Part shown: one piece after another, positions 1-5,300 of the stretch | Position numbering within the stretch: the first letter of the stretch is position 1 | Layout: each line of letters begins with the position of its first letter | NCBI GenBank assembly: GCA_018648945.1 | Contig: JABGQJ010000442.1 | Location: 1 to 6,504 of the forward strand | Direction: 5' to 3' | From: Victivallales bacterium | GTDB taxonomy: Bacteria; Verrucomicrobiota; Lentisphaeria; Oligosphaerales; Lenti-02 | Length of the DNA stretch: 6,504 nucleotides | Translations under genes and position numbers: made by a program | Notes under the pieces: generated by a model | The model's database searches: none | What the model saw: the letters and a program-made list of their open reading frames with translations, nothing else | What the model was told of the DNA's origin: nothing

Positions 1-117
1 AACGGCAGTTACGTCGTCCCGATTCCTGCGGACGTCCAAGCCGGGGAAGCGATCCATGTCCGCATCACGGGCCCCGGCAGTCTCGGCGGCTTCGCCTTCC
101 TCGGCGATGCTCCGTGA
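1..117 (+). CDS. 3' end of an unidentified gene (C-terminal 38 residues)
   Basis: Frame 1 is open from the first base to a TGA at 115-117. It encodes a tail that begins NGSYVVPIPADVQAGEA and ends GGFAFLGDAP. Twenty-nine of the 38 codons end in G or C, like the clear genes of the window, which supports a real coding end rather than chance. The alternating hydrophobic and polar residues (SYVVPIP, IHVRITG) suggest beta strands, as in the last domain of a secreted or surface beta-sandwich protein; that is inference. No family can be named from so short a piece. The next gene is convergent, so this one must end transcription in the following 177 bp. The overlapping frames on both strands here show no recognisable protein. 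Confidence 0.55.
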   Translation, partial: NGSYVVPIPADVQAGEAIHVRITGPGSLGGFAFLGDAP

Positions 118-189
118 TTGGGGGCAAGTGGTTCGAAGCCGGGAGCTGGTGGGACCACCACGGCGTGGGGAGCGCCACCGACAGAGCAC

Positions 190-233
190 GTCCCCAAGAC
201 GACCGAGCGGTTGCTCTGGGGACCACCGCTCGG
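190..233. repeat. Two interlocking inverted repeats in a convergent gap (terminator candidate)
   Basis: The gap 118-294 holds no recognisable gene. It contains a perfect 9-bp inverted repeat, CCGAGCGGT at 203-211 with ACCGCTCGG at 225-233 (13-nt loop). A second perfect 7-bp pair, GTCCCCA at 190-196 with TGGGGAC at 217-223, has its 3' arm inside the loop of the first. The arms therefore run in pseudoknot order. Only one base (224) would span the 7-bp stem, so both stems probably cannot form together in the classical way and are more likely alternatives. The position between converging genes suggests a bidirectional terminator, but neither strand has a T-run after the stem. Confidence 0.45.
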
Positions 234-294
234 CGGCTCGCAGACACGCTTCGGCGCGCTCTGCCAGGACTTGGTTAGCCCGGGAGACAGGGGC

Positions 295-921
295 TCAGTG
301 GGGCGCGTCCACCATCGTGTAGCTGCGAGTCCATCCCGCATGCCCGTCGGCATAGACGTAGTTGCAGCCCTTGTTGTGCTTGTAGAAGTAAGGGGGGAAG
401 CCATAGCTGCTTCCCTCGCCGCGCAACCAGGGACCATGGATGTAGAGCCGGTAGTCGGCCGTGACCCCGCGGGTGCCGTGCCCGATGGTGAAGAGCTCGG
501 AAGGCTGTTTGATGCTGGCCAGCGAATCCGCGTTCAGGTAGTAGTGGATGCTGTAGTCGTAATAGAGGCGGTTCCCGCTGGGATAGGTCCATCCATGCGG
601 GGAAATCGAGGGGCATTCGCCCACGGCGGCATCGACGAAGTGCGGCTTGAGGAACTCGAAGAACGTGCAACGGTCGGCGCGACCATCCATGACTGGCCCG
701 TAGGTGGCGACGATGGGGCAACTGGTCTCTCTGTTCTCGTCCGCATACATGACCCACGCCATGCCGAGCTGCTTAAGGTTGCTCACGCAGGTGATCTGGC
801 GGGCCTTCTCCCTCGCTTGTGCCAGTGCAGGCAACAGCATGGACGCCAAGATGGCGATGATGGCAATCACGACCAGCAACTCGATAAGGGTGAAGGGCTT
901 CCTGGTTCTTGGCAACATCAT
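295..921 (-). CDS. Type II secretion/type IV-like prepilin with C-terminal H-x9-DG motif
   Basis: This encodes a 208-residue pseudopilin-like protein. Residues 1-9 form a short basic leader (MMLPRTRKP), followed by the N-methylation signature [19 protein letters not shown] at 10-28. E14 is the expected +5 glutamate, and prepilin peptidase should cut between P9 and F10. The hydrophobic helix continues into [14 protein letters not shown] and then a conserved-looking CVSNLKQLG segment (45-53), typical of the planctomycete/lentisphaeral DUF1559-like prepilins. Near the C-terminus H182 and D192-G193 make the H-x9-DG motif known from this family. Length is normal for the group. The open frame extends upstream to 981, but ATG at 921 is chosen because GAGAGG lies 7 nt before it and the leader length fits. 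The residue before the cut is Pro rather than the classical Gly. It stands alone, without pilus assembly genes, so its role (surface fibre, secretion or adhesion) cannot be told from context. Confidence 0.93.
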   Translation of the reverse strand: MMLPRTRKPFTLIELLVVIAIIAILASMLLPALAQAREKARQITCVSNLKQLGMAWVMYADENRETSCPIVATYGPVMDGRADRCTFFEFLKPHFVDAAVGECPSISPHGWTYPSGNRLYYDYSIHYYLNADSLASIKQPSELFTIGHGTRGVTADYRLYIHGPWLRGEGSSYGFPPYFYKHNKGCNYVYADGHAGWTRSYTMVDAPH

Positions 922-928
922 CGGGTGA

Positions 929-934
929 CCTCTC
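929..934 (-). promoter_or_regulatory. Ribosome binding site of the prepilin gene
   Basis: On the - strand GAGAGG ends 7 nt before the tandem ATG ATG at 921-916. It decides for the start at 921 over the upstream ATG at 981, which would add 20 residues before the prepilin leader. Confidence 0.7.
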
Positions 935-972
935 TGGGCTGGACTTCCTGCAGACGATGGGGCTTTCTCGAA

Positions 973-1046
973 CACCGGCAACCCACACTATGCCACGAAC
1001 GGCAGCGCCGTCAATGTGGCATCGTGAACTCCATTGCCTACCGGTG
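973..1046. repeat. Three-tier nested inverted repeat in the divergent gap
   Basis: Three nested pairs of arms are visible. The outer pair is CACCGG 973-978 with CCGGTG 1041-1046. The middle pair is ATGCCAC 990-996 with GTGGCAT 1016-1022. The inner pair is ACGGC 999-1003 with GCCGT 1007-1011 around a 3-nt AGC loop. Middle and inner tiers together give 12 bp in 33 nt, with a small internal loop (GA against CAAT). CAA 979-981 can also pair with TTG 1034-1036. The structure sits between the divergent prepilin and HypE-like genes and covers the candidate prepilin promoter, so it may be an operator or cruciform, or an RNA fold in a leader. Function is inference. Confidence 0.5.
987..1014 (-). promoter_or_regulatory. 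Candidate sigma70-type promoter for the prepilin gene
   Basis: Read on the - strand, TTGACG (1014-1009, 5 of 6 matches to the -35 consensus) is followed after 16 nt by CATAGT (992-987, 4 of 6 to the -10). Transcription would start near 980 and give a leader of about 60 nt before the ATG at 921. Both boxes lie inside or at the edges of the inverted repeat 990-1022. The promoter rules of the host are unknown, so this remains a motif match. Confidence 0.4.
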
Positions 1047-1091
1047 CGGGAGCTGCGCGGTCCCCTCCCGGCGGGGATGGAGTGCTCTCTC

Positions 1092-1118
1092 CTGTCTCTT
1101 TGGTCCCTTCGGTCCTTT
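1092..1118 (+). repeat. Three imperfect 9-nt pyrimidine-rich tandem units
   Basis: The units CTGTCTCTT, TGGTCCCTT and CGGTCCTTT follow each other directly, with the best-matched pair being (T/C)GGTCC(C/T)TT. On the other strand the tract reads as GGACC-AAGG type purine units. It lies in the divergent gap about 65 bp before the TTG start of the HypE-like gene. No function is evident; it could be a remnant of a dispersed short repeat. Confidence 0.45.
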
Positions 1119-1145
1119 CCCATGCCAGCATTGCCGGGGTAGAGT
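1117..1145 (+). promoter_or_regulatory. Weak candidate promoter for the HypE-like gene
   Basis: TTCCCA (1117-1122) and TAGAGT (1140-1145) are spaced by 17 nt, and each matches the sigma70 consensus at 4 of 6 positions. The start of transcription would fall near 1152, about 30 nt before the TTG start. In GC-rich DNA such matches arise by chance, so this is only the best candidate seen. Confidence 0.22.
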
Positions 1146-1172
1146 ACGCATCCGACCATGGCACGAAACCAC

Positions 1173-1176
1173 GGAG
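1173..1176 (+). promoter_or_regulatory. Ribosome binding site pointing to a TTG start
   Basis: GGAG at 1173-1176 lies 7 nt before TTG at 1184. The in-frame ATG at 1034 would add 50 residues, part of them encoded by the 9-nt repeat tract, and gives a protein longer than the family. The TTG start gives 335 residues, the usual HypE size. Confidence 0.6.
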
Positions 1177-1183
1177 CCCACGT

Positions 1184-2191
1184 TTGAACGACCACACCCC
1201 GTTACTTCCCGGCAAACTGCCGCCCGCGGTCCTCGCAGGCATTCTTGAACTTGCCGGTCCCCCGCCGCCCGAACTGATCGTGCCACCCGCGTTGGGCGAG
1301 GATAGCGCGGTCCTGTCTCTGCCGGGAGGACTGATCGCCGTTGGTGCCGACCCGATCACCTTCCCAACCCCGCTTCCCGGGCATTTCGCTGTCTGTGTCA
1401 ACGCGAACGACCTGGCCGTGACGGGGGCGCGTCCGGAGTACTTCACGCTGACCGTCCTGCTTCCGGAAGGGGCAACGGCGGGCCAAGCCCGCGACATTGT
1501 CGCCCAGGCCGTCGCCACAGGTCGTGAGCTGGGGGCCGTGCTGATCGGGGGACACACCGAGATCACCACGGCGGTGACGGTTCCCGTGCTGGCGGTGACC
1601 ATGTTCGGGCACCTTGTGCGTCCCACGCCGCTGCGCACTGCTGGCGCGTGTCCCGGTGACCGGATCATCCAGGTGAACCCCTATGCGCTTGAGGGCACGG
1701 CGATCCTAGCCAGTGACCGTGCGGAGCAACTGGCCGGACAAGTTTCCCCGGAGGACCTGGTCGAAGCGTGCGCGCTGCTGGCCGATCCGGGGATCTGCGT
1801 GGTTGAGCCAGCGCTGATGGTGGCCGAACGCCCCGGAGTCCACGCCATGCACGACCCCACGGAGGGCGGCATTGCCACCGGGTTGCGGGAGATGGCAGAG
1901 GGTGCCGGGCTGGGTGCACGCGTGGAGCGCGGCGCGCTGTTGGAACTAGCCGTGACTGGTCGCATCTGCGCCCCGCTCGGTATTGATCCGCTGGGCCTGA
2001 TCTCCTCCGGCTGTCTGCTGATGGCCGTGGCTCCCGAGGACGCCGACCGGGTCTGCCGGACGCTGGCGGCCTCAGGCTATCAAGCGGCGGACATCGGGGG
2101 CTTCACCGCCGCGCAAGATATGGTCCTGTCGCAGAACGGCACGGTCGGCGACTTCCCGGTGTTCGCGGTGGATGAACTGGCGGCGAAGTAG
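1184..2191 (+). CDS. HypE-like AIR synthase (PurM) superfamily protein
   Basis: This is a 335-residue cytoplasmic protein of the PurM/ThiL/HypE/SelD ATP-binding fold. True HypE uses ATP to dehydrate a carbamoyl group on its C-terminal cysteine to a thiocyanate, for the cyanide ligand of NiFe hydrogenase. Visible signatures are GEDSAVL at 38-44 (phosphate/metal-binding loop), GADPITF at 54-60, VNANDLAVTGARP at 72-84 (the HypE-type VNDLA..GA.P motif), IGGHTE at 121-126 and HDPTEGG at 223-229, followed by a C-terminal PurM domain ending near GGFTAAQ. The protein ends FAVDELAAK, so the C-terminal Pro-Arg-Ile-Cys of classical HypE is missing and the standard cyanation chemistry cannot occur by that route. 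No hypABCDF or hydrogenase gene is in the window. It is best called a HypE paralog of unknown substrate; ThiL or SelD are less likely from the motifs. The start is TTG, chosen on ribosome binding site and length. Confidence 0.88.
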   Translation: MNDHTPLLPGKLPPAVLAGILELAGPPPPELIVPPALGEDSAVLSLPGGLIAVGADPITFPTPLPGHFAVCVNANDLAVTGARPEYFTLTVLLPEGATAGQARDIVAQAVATGRELGAVLIGGHTEITTAVTVPVLAVTMFGHLVRPTPLRTAGACPGDRIIQVNPYALEGTAILASDRAEQLAGQVSPEDLVEACALLADPGICVVEPALMVAERPGVHAMHDPTEGGIATGLREMAEGAGLGARVERGALLELAVTGRICAPLGIDPLGLISSGCLLMAVAPEDADRVCRTLAASGYQAADIGGFTAAQDMVLSQNGTVGDFPVFAVDELAAK

Positions 2192-2288
2192 CTCTATGCC
2201 TTGGAGTTTGGGTGGCCGCGAAAGTGGGAAAAGTGCGCGATGTGTGCCATCTTGTGGGGAGCGCTCTAAGGAAGTCGCTTCTCATGCA

Positions 2289-2317
2289 TTGGCTTAGAGA
2301 GAATCATCGCATATGCG
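2289..2317 (+). promoter_or_regulatory. Weak candidate promoter for the A2M gene
   Basis: TTGGCT (2289-2294) and TATGCG (2312-2317) are 17 nt apart. The -35 match is fair and the -10 match is only 3 of 6. The 172-bp gap 2192-2363 that contains it has no recognisable gene and no clear T-tailed terminator for the preceding gene. It does make transcription of A2M from its own promoter more likely than read-through, which is inference. Confidence 0.22.
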
Positions 2318-2325
2318 TCCCATGC

Positions 2326-2339
2326 CGCGCGGTCGCGCG
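2326..2339 (+). other. Small GC hairpin in the A2M leader
   Basis: CGCGC (2326-2330) and GCGCG (2335-2339) form a perfect 5-bp stem with a GGTC tetraloop, 10 nt before the ribosome binding site at 2350. It may modulate translation or be chance in GC-rich sequence. Confidence 0.25.
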
Positions 2340-2349
2340 TTCAGTCCTC

Positions 2350-2355
2350 AAGGAG
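2350..2355 (+). promoter_or_regulatory. Ribosome binding site of the A2M gene
   Basis: AAGGAG lies 8 nt before ATG 2364. In-frame ATGs also exist at 2313 and 2322 (after an in-frame TAG at 2295), but they lack such a site and would put 14-17 extra residues before the signal peptide. Confidence 0.8.
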
Positions 2356-2363
2356 TCACCGAG

Positions 2364-5300
2364 ATGAAGTCCATGACCCGTTGCTTCGCCTACACCCTCT
2401 TCGCGACCGTTCTGGCAATCGCAGGCCTGCCGGAGGACCGGAAGAGCGCCGAGAAGCTGATGAAGGACGGGAACTTCAAGGAAGCCCTGGTCGCCTACGC
2501 CGCACTGACCACGCGAGCCCGACCCGACGATCCCCGGCGCCTCTGCGACGATCTGCGCTACGGCATCAACTGCATCCGGCGGCTGCGCCAGGAGAAGGAG
2601 TTCGACACTTTCCTTGAGAAGGCCATCAAGGCCCAGCAGGGCAACTGGCGGCTGCTCGAAGCCGCCGCGCAGCAATACCGAGGCAACAGCCACTACGGGT
2701 TCATCATCGGCGGGGAGTTCCAGCGTGGTCGCCACCGTGGCGGCGGCGAGCAGGCCAACGTCTACGAGCGCGACCGGATCCGGGGCCTCCAGCTTATGCG
2801 CGATGCCGAGAAGCTGGCCAGGAAAGACGAGAACCGCTCGGACGTGGCCATGTTCTATCTGCGCTATGCGCAGCTCTACGCCCATCAAGGCGGCCAGGCC
2901 TGGCGCATGCAGACACTCGCCGAGCTCGATGAGCTACCCGATGTGCAGAAGGGCTACTACCACGGCGGCGGCGCTCGCAACGGCGCGCCCGTCGATGCCG
3001 ACGGCAAGCCCGTGTTCTACGCCATCCCCAAGAGCCTGGCAGCAGCAGCAAACGACGGCGAGCGCTGGCGCTGGTTTCTCGCCCAATCCGAGAAGGTCTC
3101 CCCCGAGCTGGCGTACCACGCCCAACAGGCCTTCGCCCAGTTCCTGTACCAGCAGTTTGGGGTGCAGACCATGCGCCGCTACTCCTGGTTCTTCCGCCCC
3201 CGCGACGACGAGGGCGGTCCCCGTACCTTCGATCTCCATACCCTCACCATGGATGAAACCATTTGCCAGCTCGCCACCGGCATCCAGCGACTGCAACTCC
3301 CCAACGAGTTCTCCTATATCCGCCTGTACGAGAAGTTGGCGGCAGGGAAGGCTGGCGGGGTGAATGTGAACGCCACCCGCACCCTTGCCAGTATCCACGA
3401 GAACCGCCGTCAGTACGACATCGCGGTCACCTACTGGGAACGGTACGCCAAGTTTGGGGCGAACTACGCGAAACAGGCCAAGCAGCGCATTCAGCAGATC
3501 GTCGGCAACTGGGGGCAGTTCGAGAACGTCCAGTCCCAACCTGCCGGGCTTCCTGCCACGGTGGATTTCCGGTTCCGCAACGGCAAGGCGGTCGAGTTCA
3601 CCGCCCATCGCATAGATATGGACAAGGTGCTCGAGGATGTCATGCTCCATGTGAAGAGCAAGCCCAAGCGCCTGGATTGGAGCAAGGTGAACATCGGCCG
3701 GATCGGACATCGGCTGGTATACGAAAACCAGACCAAATACATCGCCGAGCAGGTTGCTCAGTGGACGCTTGACCTCAAACCCCGCGCCAATCACTTCGAC
3801 CGCCGCATCACCGTCACGACCCCCCTGCGAAAGGGCGGCGTCTACCTGTTGGTGGGGAAGATGAAGGACGGCAATACCACCCGCATCCTCATGCAGCTAG
3901 ACACCATGGTAGTCGCTCGCAAGCAGCTGGACGGCAAAGTGATGTACTACGTGGCCGATGCTACCACCGGAGCTCCAGTCAAGGCGAAGCTCTCGTTCTT
4001 CGGCTGGCGCATGGAGCGCATTCCCAAGACCAGGAACTTCAAGTTCCTGATCAAGGAGTTCGTTGATCGCGTCGATGCCGATGGTCAGCTTGTCCTCGGC
4101 AAGGAGCGTCTGCCCACTGGCTACCAATGGCTTGTTGCCGCCATCTCCGGCGAGAAGTTGGCCTGGCACGATCTCTCCAGTTTCCATTTCGGTCGTCGCC
4201 ATGATCCCGACTACAAGCAGGTCAAGACCTTTGTCATCACCGATCGCCCGGTCTACCGCCCCGAGCACAAGGTCCAGTGGAAGGCCTGGGTGCGCCACGC
4301 CCAGTACGACATGGAGGACGCCAGCCAGTTCGCCGGCCAGACGATCTGGATCGAGATCCGGAATGCCAAGAACGAGAAGCTCTACGGCGCGACCCAGGTG
4401 GCCGACGAGTATGGTGGCGTCAAAGGCGAGCTGAAGCTCAAGGGCGAGGCCGCCCTCGGAGTCTACCGGATCATCCTGAAGCGTGGCAGTGAGAAGGGCC
4501 GCCACGTGGGCAATGGCACGTTCCGGGTGGAGGAGTACAAGAAGCCGGAGTTCGAGGTCACGGTCGAGGCCCCCACGGAGCCGATCATGCTGGGCGAGAA
4601 GATCGAGGCCAAAGTGACTGCCAAGTATTACTTCGGCGCGCCGGTCACCGAGGCCACGGTCAAGGTGAAGGTCATGCGCTCGGCCCACGACGCGCGCTGG
4701 TTCCCCGCCGCGCCCTGGGATTGGTTCTACGGCATCGGCTACTGGTGGTTCGGCTACGACTACGACTGGTACCCCGGCTGGGAGCGCTGGGGTTGTTCCC
4801 GACCCGTTTTCTGGTGGTGGCACCGCCCCTCGCCCCCGCCGGAACTGGTCTCCGAGATCGAGGTGGAGATTGGCGAAGACGGTACGGTCGCCATCCCCAT
4901 CGACACCACGCTGGCCAAGCTCATGCACGGCGATCTGGATCACCGCTACGACATCACCGCCGAGGTCCGGGACAGGTCCCGTCGCACCATCGTCGGCACC
5001 GGCAAAGTCCTGGTGGCCCGCGAGCCCTTCAAAGTCTATGCGTGGACCAACCGGGGCTACTACCGGGTGGGCCAGACGATCCGTGCCTCCTTCCAGGCCC
5101 GCCGCCTGGACGGCAAGGCGGTCGCCGGCAAGGGCAAACTGACGCTGTTCAAGGTCACCTATGCCAACCGGAAGCCACGCGAGAGGGAAGTCCAGTCCTG
5201 GGATCTGGGCACCAATGACGAAGGCTTCGCCGAGAAGAAATTGAAGGCCCGTCGCGGCGGCCAGTACCGCCTGTCCTACACGGTCACCGATAGCGAGGGG

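Noticed and set aside
922..1060. Possible c-di-GMP (GEMM) riboswitch before the prepilin gene
   Set aside because: The leader is structured, but on the minus strand I do not find the conserved CACGCACAGGGCAAACC-type core.
118..1248. A 376-codon plus-strand open frame opposite the prepilin gene
   Set aside because: It lies antisense to a well-supported prepilin, crosses two intergenic regions, and has no motif of its own.
988..1668. Minus-strand open frame opposite the HypE-like gene
   Set aside because: Ser/Pro/Arg-rich shadow of conserved HypE-type codons; no domain.
2148..2278. 9-bp inverted repeat GCGACTTCC (2148-2156) and GGAAGTCGC (2270-2278)
   Set aside because: The arms are 113 bp apart and one is in coding sequence; chance pairing is the simplest explanation.
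2192..2363. Intrinsic terminator after the HypE-like gene
   Set aside because: Only an 8-bp palindrome GAGCGCTC (2259-2266) without a loop or T-run is present; not enough for a terminator call.
2614..3363. Plus-strand 249-codon frame within the A2M N-terminal region
   Set aside because: It is the +1 shadow, Ser/Pro/Thr/Arg-rich, while the frame beginning at 2364 reads through with a signal peptide and A2M domains.
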